A stretch of 64,000 nucleotides of DNA from positions 62,001 through 126,000 of the forward strand of contig NZ_JABWQX020000001.1 in assembly GCF_014268655.2 (NCBI RefSeq), read 5' to 3'. The position numbers were made by a program, and so were the translations under genes. The notes beneath the pieces were generated by a model, which had not been told where the DNA came from, made no database searches, and was given only the letters and a program-made list of their open reading frames with translations. Shown here in pieces: positions 8,267 to 16,644 of the stretch; within the stretch, counting starts at the first letter, position 1; each line of letters begins with the position of its first letter. This DNA comes from Pseudomonas marvdashtae. Its GTDB lineage: Bacteria; Pseudomonadota; Gammaproteobacteria; Pseudomonadales; Pseudomonadaceae.

Positions 8267-11110
8267 TCAGACCTGATTCAATGCCTCGTTCAACGCCCGC
8301 TCCAGGTCGGCCTTGTAGCGCAAGAACAAGATACTTGAGCAGGCGCCGTCGCCCACCAGGCCCGAGAGGTCCAGGTCGGTGATGTAGCAACGATAGCGTT
8401 CGGCCTCGCGGCGCTGGCCGACGATCTCCCTGGCGACCACGCGGAACAGTTGGTCGCCATGCTCCAACTCTGAAAACTCCCGTTGATCGCAATAAAGGGT
8501 GACGTGCACCTGCCCGTGCGCCGCTTTGCCGATGATCGCTTGTACGTCATAAAAAGGCTTGTTGACCGGTGTCTGCGGCGCTTGCCGCGCTTCGACACGT
8601 CGGGCGCGTCCGGTGCCCGAAGGCAGTAGCTGGTAATGCAGGATCTCCAGCGTCGGGGGCTGGGAAGCATCCATTGGCAGCAACGCGTCGCGGCGATAGA
8701 GCACCGATTGCAGGAAGCGTTGCAGCGGCACCAGCAGGCTTTGTTCATCGTGATAAGGCAAGCGCTGCTGCCATAAGGCGTTGAGTTCATCGAGCACGTA
8801 CAGCTCGGCTTCTTCCTCATGGACCCGGTAGAACACCTGGATGCACTCGGGCTGGCCCATGGGCAGGATGAGGGCCACGTCGTGATCTTCCAGCGCCATC
8901 GAGTCCAGGTGCAGCGGGCTGTAGGCGGTCAGTTCTTCGCCCAGGTAATCCATCAGTGCTGACAGACTGCCCAGCGCCACGTGATTGACTTGGCCCGGAA
9001 CCAGCTCCAACACGTGAAAGTGCTGCTGGACCTTGAGCAGATAGCGATAGTTGAGCTTGCTCAGCAGCAGGGTCTGGGCGGTCTCGATGACTTCTTCGAC
9101 CCGTCGCGCGATGAATTGCGCACGGTTGTGACAGAAGCAGCGTACCTGCAAGCGTGGCTGGGGTTGTGCGGCAGGCAGGTCATTGAGGTAATCGCGCAAG
9201 CAGTCGAGCAGGGCGTGTTCGCCGTCGAAACGGGTGACCAGCACTTCGTTCCAGCTATTGAGCGTGACCTGGTCGAGGGTCAGCACGAGGTTTTCCCGAA
9301 CCCCGGCATAGCTCAGGGAATCGGTGCGCTCGGTGGTCATCAGGATGTTCAGGTCGCGGTGATGCTTGAGCGGGTCGACACCGACGTTGACCAGAATCAG
9401 CACTTCACTGGGTACGCTGGCGCGTAGCAGCGGTTCTTCGTCCACCGTGGCCAGGGGCAGGGCGATGGATTGTTGCAGGCTGCCCAGCAGGTTGAACAGT
9501 TCGAACTCGCTCAGGTCGCTGTCGCCGGGGTGCAGCGCCAGGCGTGTGCTGCTGTCGATCACGCCGTTGCGATGGCACCAGGTGAGCAATTCGAGCAGTT
9601 CGCGGCTGCGCTTGATCGGCGCGAAATTTTCCCATTCCAGGGCGTTCAGGCTGCCGTTGTACAAGCCCCACTGGTTCTGTCCCGGCTCTTTCTTGTTCGG
9701 TGCCTGCACCAGCGTGAGGGTATCTTCGGCCAAGTCCGGGGCAATGCCTGGGTTGATGAACTCGACTTTGTCGGCCTTGCGCTCGAACGCCGCATACAGC
9801 CGCCGGCCAAGGACGTTGAGGTCGCGCTTGTTGATCAGGCTGACGGTTTTCTCGGTGCGGGCGAACTGCGTCAGGAAGCGATAACTGTAGGTCAGCTCAT
9901 TCACCAGCGCTCGTCGCTCATGGCTGACCTGGCGCACTTTCCACTGGCTGCGGCTGTCCAGCAGCGCCAACTGCCGCTGGTCCCAGCCCCATTCACGGGC
10001 CAGTCGCTCCAGCAGGTTGCGTTGCCAGCCGCTGCTGCGAGCTTGGCCGGTGAGCTTGCGATTGACTTTCAGGTACAGCGCTCGGCGTATCAGCTCCAGG
10101 CGCTCCGGTTCGCCGCGGGCGATGAGGTATTCCTCAAGGCGGCGGTAAACCACCATGTACGGGTCGAGCTCGTCCAGGTCCAGGCGATTGGCGAACACCG
10201 CCTGCTTGAAACGCAGGCTCAGGCAGCGCACGTCGGGGTGCTCGCTGGCGTAGACCTCGGTCAGCAGCAGTTTGAGCACCGATTTGTAGGGCGATTCGAT
10301 GCCCTTGAACAGCTGCCAGAGCCCGGCGCCGATGAATTCTCCAGGCGGGATGTAGGCCAGATGCCCCAGATCCAGCGTTTCGTCCGTGCGAATGAAGCGC
10401 TTGGAGACCAGCGTATGGGTGTATTGCTCGTAGTTTTCCTCTTCGTAGACCGGCACCAGCCACCAGATCGGCGTACGGCCAGCTAGCCAGATCGCCGTGC
10501 GGTAGAACTCGTCCAGCAACAAATAGTGTTGGGTGGTGCCGCAGTCGTCCGAACTGAGTTGGTTGTCCCGCTCGCCGCGGACGAACCGTGCCGGGTCGAT
10601 GAGGAAAAAATGGGCTTCGGCGCCTTGGGTAGCGGCCCAGATTTCCAGGAGCTGGCATTTTTTGCGCAGCTCGGCCAATTCATCGTCGCTCAGGTCCGGC
10701 CCGTGGCATACCCATACGTCCATGTCGCTCTGGTCGGCCTGGGCCAGGGTGCCGAGGCTGCCCATCAGGAACAGGCCGAGAATGGGTCGCGGTGGGTTGC
10801 TGCCGTGGCGCGGCTTGTAGGAAAACGAACGGGTCAGCCGTTGCGCCTCGGTGAGGACGTTGGCGTCGGGCTCGTAATTGGACATGCCGGCGGGCGTGCT
10901 GCCCGAGACGTAGCCGGGCAGCAGCGGATGATTGACGTGGAAAAACAGCGGGAGCAGCGTCAGCACGCCTTGCTGGCGGGTCGACAATCCTTCCAGGGCA
11001 CGCTCCATCCGGCCGGTATTGAGCTTGAGAAAACGCGCGCGCAATTGGCTCAGGACCTTGCGGTCGATTCCCTCGTCCAGATCGGGGCGTATCTCGTGGT
11101 TACGGGTCAT
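8267..11110 (-). CDS. cyaA: Class I adenylate cyclase
   Basis: A 947-residue class I (enterobacterial-type) adenylate cyclase making cAMP in the cytosol. The N-terminal catalytic domain has the nucleotidyltransferase signature MGSLGTLAQADQSDMDVWVC around residues 112-132, with the metal-binding Asp pair. The C-terminal half is the regulatory domain. In P. aeruginosa the class III enzyme CyaB dominates virulence-linked cAMP while CyaA gives a basal supply. It is convergent with rnk with only seven bases between, so read-through or antisense effects are possible. Confidence 0.96.
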   Translation of the reverse strand: MTRNHEIRPDLDEGIDRKVLSQLRARFLKLNTGRMERALEGLSTRQQGVLTLLPLFFHVNHPLLPGYVSGSTPAGMSNYEPDANVLTEAQRLTRSFSYKPRHGSNPPRPILGLFLMGSLGTLAQADQSDMDVWVCHGPDLSDDELAELRKKCQLLEIWAATQGAEAHFFLIDPARFVRGERDNQLSSDDCGTTQHYLLLDEFYRTAIWLAGRTPIWWLVPVYEEENYEQYTHTLVSKRFIRTDETLDLGHLAYIPPGEFIGAGLWQLFKGIESPYKSVLKLLLTEVYASEHPDVRCLSLRFKQAVFANRLDLDELDPYMVVYRRLEEYLIARGEPERLELIRRALYLKVNRKLTGQARSSGWQRNLLERLAREWGWDQRQLALLDSRSQWKVRQVSHERRALVNELTYSYRFLTQFARTEKTVSLINKRDLNVLGRRLYAAFERKADKVEFINPGIAPDLAEDTLTLVQAPNKKEPGQNQWGLYNGSLNALEWENFAPIKRSRELLELLTWCHRNGVIDSSTRLALHPGDSDLSEFELFNLLGSLQQSIALPLATVDEEPLLRASVPSEVLILVNVGVDPLKHHRDLNILMTTERTDSLSYAGVRENLVLTLDQVTLNSWNEVLVTRFDGEHALLDCLRDYLNDLPAAQPQPRLQVRCFCHNRAQFIARRVEEVIETAQTLLLSKLNYRYLLKVQQHFHVLELVPGQVNHVALGSLSALMDYLGEELTAYSPLHLDSMALEDHDVALILPMGQPECIQVFYRVHEEEAELYVLDELNALWQQRLPYHDEQSLLVPLQRFLQSVLYRRDALLPMDASQPPTLEILHYQLLPSGTGRARRVEARQAPQTPVNKPFYDVQAIIGKAAHGQVHVTLYCDQREFSELEHGDQLFRVVAREIVGQRREAERYRCYITDLDLSGLVGDGACSSILFLRYKADLERALNEALNQV

Positions 11111-11244
11111 GTCAGCTCAAACCGGCTCGCGGCGTCGACGTGGGAAAACACAGGTGATGGCAGGTTAGCGCCCGGTCCCCGGAATTCTTAAGCTGAAAAA
11201 TGATGTGGCGTCAGAATTTTTTACGAGCGAAGCCTAAGCGCCTG

Positions 11245-11272
11245 CGGAAATCCCGATGCAAAGGGATTTCCG
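11245..11272. other. 10-bp inverted repeat between cyaA and the TIGR02647 gene
   Basis: CGGAAATCCC and GGGATTTCCG separated by eight bases. It lies 18 bases after the stop of the minus-strand gene at 11291 and about 135 bases before the cyaA start. No T run follows on either strand, so it is not a classic terminator, although it may act as one or as a regulatory site. Confidence 0.6.
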
Positions 11273-11290
11273 TGGGCGAGGGGAAAAAGT

Positions 11291-11536
11291 TCAGGCGGTT
11301 TCTTCGGCGCGGAGTATCGTCAAGACCGTTTGCACATTTTGCGCGGCATCACGTCCCAGGCTGGTCAGATAACCGCCATCGGGTTGGTCTATCAGGTCTT
11401 TTTCAAACAGGCGCTTGGCAGCGGCGATGGCTTTGGGGGCAGCGGTCTGATGAATTTTCAGGCCTTCCTGGGAACTGTCCAGGTTGAAGAGTGCAAGGAT
11501 TTCCAGTTCGGCAACCAGCTCAGGGGTAAGCGACAT
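11291..11536 (-). CDS. TIGR02647 family protein
   Basis: An 81-residue helical protein of the TIGR02647 family, of unknown function. Sequence features: SLTPELVAELEILALFNLDSSQEGLKIH, then an Ala/Lys-rich helix and a winged-helix-like end with GYLTSLGRDAAQNVQTVLTIL, suggesting a small regulator. The start at 11536 has GGAGT seven bases upstream; the frame extends another 28 codons without a ribosome site. It may be cotranscribed with cyaA if the hairpin at 11245 is not a terminator. Confidence 0.8.
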   Translation of the reverse strand: MSLTPELVAELEILALFNLDSSQEGLKIHQTAAPKAIAAAKRLFEKDLIDQPDGGYLTSLGRDAAQNVQTVLTILRAEETA

Positions 11537-11660
11537 AAGGACTCCAGACTTTCTAGGAATTGGGTCGACAGCGCCACTAAGGTGAGCGCACTCGGCCGAG
11601 CTGTCCAGTATCAGTGTCATGCTTTTTTTGTTTTTTTGTAGTGAGTCCAGGCAGGTTCCT

Positions 11661-11772
11661 TGTGGCGAGGGGATTTATCCCCGCTGGACTGCGCAGCAGG
11701 CCCAGAATCGTAATGAGTCCACTTTTTTTGGGCCGCTTCGCGCCCCGGCGGGGATAAATCCCCTCGCCACAG
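11661..11772. repeat. REP pair (inverted copies)
   Basis: TGTGGCGAGGGGATTTATCC...GCTGGACTGCGCAGCAGGCC and, after 30 bases, the inverted copy ending in GGGATAAATCCCCTCGCCACA. The arms could fold into one long hairpin. It is one of at least five REP-rich intergenic spots in the window. Confidence 0.9.
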
Positions 11773-11806
11773 GAGGCTTGCCACAGAAGCAACTTTGCCT
11801 GTCGGT

Positions 11807-12091
11807 TCAGCTCTTTTCCGGCGGCAACTCAGGCAATGCGCGCAAGGCAGTTTCGTACCATTCGGTATTGAACGGGCGGTCTTCTTCCAGGATCGCGTCG
11901 ATTTCCACCGCCAACACATGGGCCATCAGGTTGAGGATATCGTCGCGCTCATAACCCACCAGGGTCAACTTGTTGAACGTGGCCTTGGCCGCTGGCGGGT
12001 TGTCGCTTTCGATCTGGTTCTCGATGGCCTGGATCAGTGTGTTCTCGACGAACTCTTCTTCGTCGTGGTCGATATCGGTTGGCTCGCTCAT
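11807..12091 (-). CDS. Small acidic conserved protein of unknown function
   Basis: A 94-residue, strongly acidic cytosolic protein (MSEPTDIDHDEEEFVENTLIQ...). I do not recognise the family. Predicted helices run from residue 12 to 75, including KLTLVGYERDDILNLMAHVLAVEIDAIL, with a Pro/Glu-rich tail. The ATG at 12091 has CAGGAG upstream, so it is probably translated; an ATG 13 codons earlier lacks one. It is bounded by a REP pair downstream and the divergent GST gene upstream. Confidence 0.7.
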   Translation of the reverse strand: MSEPTDIDHDEEEFVENTLIQAIENQIESDNPPAAKATFNKLTLVGYERDDILNLMAHVLAVEIDAILEEDRPFNTEWYETALRALPELPPEKS

Positions 12092-12215
12092 GGCAGGCTC
12101 CTGTAGGAAAGGCCGCCAGTTTACCTGCATTCAGCGGCGTGATGCGCCTGGCACGAAACGCGCCGGCAGTCTATAACGCAAGGCTGCCAACCCCGCACGG
12201 CCTGGAGGCTATGTC

Positions 12216-12875
12216 ATGCTCAAGCTCTATGGTTTTTCCGTCAGCAATTATTACAACATGGTCAAGCTGGCGCTGCTGGAGAAGGGGCTTCCCTTCGAAG
12301 AGGTTCAGTTCTACGGCGGCCAGACCCCTGAAGCGCTGGCCATCAGCCCTCGGGGCAAGGTGCCGGTGCTCAAGACCGAACAGGGATTTATCAACGAGAC
12401 CAGCGTAATCCTGGAATACATCGAGCAGACCCAGCCGGGCAAGGCCCTGTTGCCCGCCGATCCATTCGAGCGCGCCCAGGCGTTGGCGTTGTGCCGGGAA
12501 ATAGAGCTGTACATCGAGCTGCCCGGGCGTGCCTGTTACCCCGAGGCGTTTTTCGGCATGTCGGTGCCCGACGCGATCAAGGAAAAATCCAAGGGCGAGC
12601 TGTTGTTTGGGTTTGCTTCGCTCGGCCGGCACGGCAAGTTCGCCCCCTACGTGGCGGGCGACAGCTTGAGCATCGCTGATCTGTATTTTTACTACAGCCT
12701 TTCGCTGGTCTTGCAGGTGGGCAAGAAGGTGTTCGATGTCGACCTGCTGGCGGATATGCCCGCTGCCAGGGCCTTGATGGAGCTGTTGGGAGAGAATCCG
12801 CACGTGCAACGGATCGCAGCGGATCGGGACGCAGAGATGCCAGCGTTCTTGGCGAAGATTTCCGCCCGGAAGTGA
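12216..12875 (+). CDS. Glutathione S-transferase
   Basis: A 219-residue GST. The N-terminal thioredoxin-fold domain (residues 1-78) starts MLKLYGFSVSNYYNMVKLALLEKGLPFEEV, with Ser/Tyr at the active-site position and the glutathione loop GKVPVLKTEQGFINETSVILEYI. The C-terminal helical domain carries the structural AGDSLSIADLYFYY motif near residue 150. The substrate cannot be told from sequence. The gene stands alone between a divergent small protein and convergent argH. Confidence 0.88.
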   Translation: MLKLYGFSVSNYYNMVKLALLEKGLPFEEVQFYGGQTPEALAISPRGKVPVLKTEQGFINETSVILEYIEQTQPGKALLPADPFERAQALALCREIELYIELPGRACYPEAFFGMSVPDAIKEKSKGELLFGFASLGRHGKFAPYVAGDSLSIADLYFYYSLSLVLQVGKKVFDVDLLADMPAARALMELLGENPHVQRIAADRDAEMPAFLAKISARK

Positions 12876-12910
12876 TTTCTTGCTGTTCTGAAGGATCCGG
12901 CAAGACAAAC

Positions 12911-12976
12911 CCGCCCCAACCAGACCTTTGTTCACCAAAGGTCCAATGTGAGGGCGGGCTTGCCCGCAAGCTTTCA
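12911..12976. repeat. Hairpins between GST and argH (REP-like, likely bidirectional terminator)
   Basis: Two nested or adjacent structures are seen: GACCTTTG / CAAAGGTC around a short loop (12923-12942) inside CCGCCC / GGGCGG arms, followed by GGGCGGGCTTGCCCGC, a REP-like core. They fill the space between two convergent genes. Confidence 0.6.
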
Positions 12977-12980
12977 GGCG

Positions 12981-14375
12981 TTAGCGGCTGGCGAGCAGCG
13001 CCTGGCCTCGAACGACTGCGGCTTTCACCTGGGCGGGTGCGGTACCACCGATGTGGTCACGGGCGTTGACCGAACCTTCCAGGGCCAACACCGCAAACAC
13101 GTCCTGCTCGATCTGATCGCTGAACTGGCGCAGCTCGTCCAGGCTCATCTCCGCCAAGTCCTTGCCGTTGTCCACGCCGTACTTCACGGCGTGGCCGACG
13201 ATTTCATGGCAATCACGGAACGGCAGGCCACGGCGCACCAGGTAGTCAGCCAGGTCGGTGGCGGTGGAGAACCCGCGCAGGGCCGCTTCACGCATGATCG
13301 CATGCTTGGGCTTGATGGCCGGGATCATATCGGCAAAGGCTCGCAGCGAATCGCGCAGCGTATCGGCGGCGTCGAACAGCGGTTCCTTGTCTTCCTGGTT
13401 GTCCTTGTTGTAGGCCAACGGCTGGCCTTTCATCAGGGTCAGCAGGCCCATCAGCGCGCCGAACACTCGGCCGCTCTTGCCCCTTACCAGTTCCGGCACG
13501 TCGGGGTTTTTCTTTTGCGGCATGATCGAGCTGCCGGTGCAGAAGCGATCAGGCAAATCGATGAACTGGAATTGTGCGCTGGTCCAGAGCACCAGCTCTT
13601 CGGAGAACCGCGACAGATGCATCATGGCGATGCTCGCCGCGGCGCAGAATTCGATGGCGAAATCGCGGTCCGAGACATTATCCAGCGAGTTGCCGCCCAC
13701 GGCGTCGAAGCCCAGCAGCTGCGCGGTGTATTCACGGTCGATCGGGTAGGTCGTGCCGGCCAGCGCGGCGCTGCCCAGGGGCATGCGGTTGGTGCGCTTG
13801 CGGCAATCCTGCAGGCGCTCATAGTCGCGGCTGAGCATTTCGAACCAGGCGAGCATGTGATGCCCAAACGTTACAGGTTGTGCGGTTTGCAGGTGCGTGA
13901 AGCCCGGCATGATGCTCTCGGCCTCGCGCTCGGCTTGCTCCAGCAGCCCTTTTTGCAGGCGAGTGATCTCAGCCAGGATCAGGTCGATTTCATCGCGCAA
14001 CCACAGGCGGATGTCGGTGGCGACCTGGTCGTTGCGGCTGCGACCGGTATGCAGCTTCTTGCCGGTTACGCCGATGCGGTCGGTCAGGCGCGCCTCGATG
14101 TTCATGTGCACGTCTTCAAGGTCGACACGCCAGTCGAACTGGCCGGCCTCGATTTCGCCCTGGATGGTCTTCAGGCCATCGATGATGCTGTCGCGCTCGG
14201 CATCGGTGAGCACGCCGACCTTGGCCAGCATGGTGGCGTGGGCGATCGAGCCCATGATGTCGTGGCGATACAGGCGCTGGTCGAAGTTGACGGAGGCGGT
14301 GAAGCGGGCGACGAAGGCGTCGACGGGTTCACTGAAGCGGCCGCCCCAGGACTGATTGGTCTTGTCAGTGCTCAT
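12981..14375 (-). CDS. argH: Argininosuccinate lyase
   Basis: A 464-residue enzyme of the fumarase/aspartase superfamily that splits argininosuccinate into arginine and fumarate. The signature loop [12 protein letters not shown] lies near residue 282 and holds the catalytic Ser. Other conserved stretches are [15 protein letters not shown] near residue 112 and [16 protein letters not shown] near residue 155, with the catalytic His. Length is standard. It is divergent from algR, as in other pseudomonads. Confidence 0.97.
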   Translation of the reverse strand: MSTDKTNQSWGGRFSEPVDAFVARFTASVNFDQRLYRHDIMGSIAHATMLAKVGVLTDAERDSIIDGLKTIQGEIEAGQFDWRVDLEDVHMNIEARLTDRIGVTGKKLHTGRSRNDQVATDIRLWLRDEIDLILAEITRLQKGLLEQAEREAESIMPGFTHLQTAQPVTFGHHMLAWFEMLSRDYERLQDCRKRTNRMPLGSAALAGTTYPIDREYTAQLLGFDAVGGNSLDNVSDRDFAIEFCAAASIAMMHLSRFSEELVLWTSAQFQFIDLPDRFCTGSSIMPQKKNPDVPELVRGKSGRVFGALMGLLTLMKGQPLAYNKDNQEDKEPLFDAADTLRDSLRAFADMIPAIKPKHAIMREAALRGFSTATDLADYLVRRGLPFRDCHEIVGHAVKYGVDNGKDLAEMSLDELRQFSDQIEQDVFAVLALEGSVNARDHIGGTAPAQVKAAVVRGQALLASR

Positions 14376-14830
14376 GAATTCGCTCGTGATCGGCTGGAAA
14401 AAATTAGCGGTTGAAGGCTGCGGCGGATGATAACAGGGTTGCCGGGGCTGGCGCTGGCACTGGTCGGCAGGTTTTTTGCCGGCTTCCAGCGGGTTTTTTG
14501 CACAAGGTTATTTTTCGATTGAGCAATATCGTCTTGGCAACCGTCTACAGTGGACGGTAGGGGTTTTGCTTTTTCATCCAGGACGCATCGGACGCACCCA
14601 TAAAGAAGGGGGGTACTCATATTGGTCAGATCGAGCGATCACAATCCCTGTGGCGACGCTGTGCGACAACAGGCCTCGAGCATCGGTCGGCAAGCGCTGG
14701 TAAAGATAGGCAACCGCCTCGCGGCACTTTTTGGCCCTCGAACGAGTCTTAGCGTGGATCGCGGTGACGGATGTCACTTCCCCTGTCTACGCTATCCTTG
14801 TGCGAGACTCACGCAGGAATCCAGCGCAAT
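14376..14830. other. 455-base region between argH and algR with no recognisable gene
   Basis: In P. aeruginosa the algZ/fimS sensor kinase gene lies here. Nothing resembling a histidine kinase can be read in any frame, and the space is too short for one. It contains a T-rich stretch (14470-14515), a hairpin ACCGTC / GACGGT (14540-14558) followed by a T-rich run on the plus strand, a CRP/Vfr-type palindrome at 14764 and a candidate -10 (TATCCT, 14793-14798). Confidence 0.75.
14764..14777. promoter_or_regulatory. Candidate Vfr/CRP binding site before algR
   Basis: GTGA-CGGATG-TCAC is a perfect palindromic pair of the CRP-family half-sites with six-base spacing, centred 60 bases before the algR start. 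In P. aeruginosa, Vfr-cAMP activates the algZ-algR promoter, so a site here is plausible. Confidence 0.5.
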
Positions 14831-15577
14831 ATGAATGTCCTGATCGTTGACGACGAACCACTGGCCCGCGAGCGCCTGAGCCGTACGCTCGGTGAACTCG
14901 AGGGTTACAGTGTCCTGGAGCCGAGCGCCACCAATGGCGAAGAGGCATTGGCCCTTATCGACAGCCACAAACCGGATATCGTGCTGCTCGACATTCGCAT
15001 GCCTGGCTTGGACGGCTTGCAGGTCGCGGCAAAGCTGTGCGAACGAGAGTCACCGCCGGCGGTGGTGTTCTGTACCACTCGGGACGATTTTCCTCCTGAG
15101 GTGTTGCAGGCCGGTGCCGTGGGTTATTTGATCAAGCCGGTTTCTGCCGAGGCGCTGGAAGAGGCGCTGCGCAAGGCAGAGCGGCCTAACCGCACGCAAC
15201 TGGCAGCGCTCACGCGTCCGGCTGCGGAAAGCGGCAGCGGTCCGCGCAGCCACATCAGCGCGCGGACTCGCAAGGGGATCGAGCTGATCCCCTTGAACCA
15301 GGTGGTCTATTTCATCGCGGACCATAAATACGTGACCTTGCGCCATGAAAGCGGCGAAGTGCTGCTGGACGAGCCACTCAAGGCACTTGAGGATGAGTTC
15401 GGTGAGCGATTCGTGCGCATCCACCGCAATGCCTTGGTGGCTCGTGAACGTATCGAACGTTTGCAGCGCACCCCCCTGGGACATTTCCAGCTTTATCTAA
15501 AGGGGCTCAACGGCGATGCGTTGATTGTCAGCCGACGACATGTGGCGGGCGTCCGCAAAATGATGCAGCAGCTCTAG
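14831..15577 (+). CDS. algR: AlgR, LytTR-type response regulator
   Basis: A 248-residue regulator. The receiver domain (residues 1-120) has the acidic pocket DDEP at 7-8, the phospho-acceptor Asp54 in LLDIRMPG and the switch Lys in YLIKPVSAEAL. A linker leads to a LytTR DNA-binding domain (about 140-245) with HKYVTLRHESGEVLLDEPLKALEDEF and the FVRIHRNALV element. In P. aeruginosa it controls alginate, type IV pili twitching and rhamnolipid genes. The start at 14831 gives the known length; an open frame upstream is not used. Its usual partner kinase gene is not adjacent. Confidence 0.95.
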   Translation: MNVLIVDDEPLARERLSRTLGELEGYSVLEPSATNGEEALALIDSHKPDIVLLDIRMPGLDGLQVAAKLCERESPPAVVFCTTRDDFPPEVLQAGAVGYLIKPVSAEALEEALRKAERPNRTQLAALTRPAAESGSGPRSHISARTRKGIELIPLNQVVYFIADHKYVTLRHESGEVLLDEPLKALEDEFGERFVRIHRNALVARERIERLQRTPLGHFQLYLKGLNGDALIVSRRHVAGVRKMMQQL

Positions 15578-15702
15578 TATCTTTCCAAAGCGATGCGTTT
15601 TCGGGACCGGCGGCCAGGGAGGCATCAGCGTCGTGATTCAAGTCAAAGCGGATTTGGTTGAGCTGTTATTATCTGCCGTATCTTTTAAGTACGGATTGAT
15701 CC

Positions 15703-16644
15703 ATGTCCCCTCGCGAGATCCGCATCGCCACCCGTAAAAGTGCCCTGGCCCTCTGGCAGGCCGAATACGTCAAAGCCCGCCTCGAGAGCGCCCATCCAGG
15801 CCTGACCGTGACGCTGGTGCCCATGGTCAGTCGCGGCGACAAGCTGCTGGACTCGCCGCTGTCGAAAATCGGTGGCAAGGGCCTGTTCGTCAAGGAGCTT
15901 GAGACCGCCTTGTTGGACAACGAAGCCGACATTGCCGTGCATTCCATGAAAGATGTGCCCATGGACTTCCCTGAAGGCCTGGGCCTTTTCTGTATTTGCG
16001 AGCGGGAAGATCCGCGCGATGCATTCGTCTCCAATACATTTCCCAGCCTGGAAGCGCTGCCTGCCGGGAGCGTGGTGGGCACGTCCAGCCTGCGTCGCCA
16101 GGCGCAATTGCTGAGCCGTCGTCCCGACCTGCAGATCCGTTTCCTGCGAGGCAACGTCAACACGCGCCTGGCCAAGCTCGATGCCGGCGAGTATGACGCG
16201 ATCATCTTGGCCGCCGCCGGCTTGATACGCCTGGGCTTCGAGGACCGCATCACCTCAGCCATCAGCGTCGATGACAGCCTGCCCGCCGGTGGACAGGGTG
16301 CGGTGGGTATCGAGTGCCGCGGCGCGGACAGCGAAATCCATGCCCTGCTGGCGCCGCTGCACCATGAAGACACCGCGGTGCGAGTCTTCGCTGAGCGAGC
16401 CCTGAACAAGCATCTGAACGGCGGTTGCCAGGTACCGATTGCCTGCTACGCCGTGCTTGAAGGAGAACAGGTCTGGTTGCGCGGCCTGGTGGGCGATCCG
16501 AGCGGTGAGCAACTGCTCAGCGCCGAGGCACGGGCGCCGCGCCGCGACGCCGAAGCTTTGGGTGTGCGGGTCGCCGAAGACCTGTTGAGCCAGGGCGCCG
16601 ACGAAATCCTCAAGAAAGTCTACGGCGAGGCAGGCCACGCGTGA
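15703..16644 (+). CDS. hemC: Porphobilinogen deaminase (hydroxymethylbilane synthase)
   Basis: A 313-residue enzyme joining four porphobilinogens into hydroxymethylbilane in haem synthesis. The dipyrromethane cofactor Cys is residue 242 in [13 protein letters not shown]. The substrate-binding arginines are in [24 protein letters not shown] and [10 protein letters not shown], and the catalytic Asp is in SMKDVP. The start has no strong Shine-Dalgarno; a weak hairpin (CCGTA / TACGG, 15676-15694) ends just before it. The stop overlaps hemD by four bases. Confidence 0.97.
   Translation: MSPREIRIATRKSALALWQAEYVKARLESAHPGLTVTLVPMVSRGDKLLDSPLSKIGGKGLFVKELETALLDNEADIAVHSMKDVPMDFPEGLGLFCICEREDPRDAFVSNTFPSLEALPAGSVVGTSSLRRQAQLLSRRPDLQIRFLRGNVNTRLAKLDAGEYDAIILAAAGLIRLGFEDRITSAISVDDSLPAGGQGAVGIECRGADSEIHALLAPLHHEDTAVRVFAERALNKHLNGGCQVPIACYAVLEGEQVWLRGLVGDPSGEQLLSAEARAPRRDAEALGVRVAEDLLSQGADEILKKVYGEAGHA

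Noticed and set aside
11661..11772. REP pairs as CRISPR repeats
   Set aside because: The copies are inverted, only two per site and spread over distant gaps, with no regular spacers and no cas genes.
12948..14414. A 488-codon plus-strand frame opposite argH
   Set aside because: argH is clear on the other strand with catalytic motifs; the plus-strand product is His/Gln-rich shadow sequence.
14476..14703. Decayed algZ remnant before algR
   Set aside because: No H-box, N-box or transmembrane pattern could be read in any frame.
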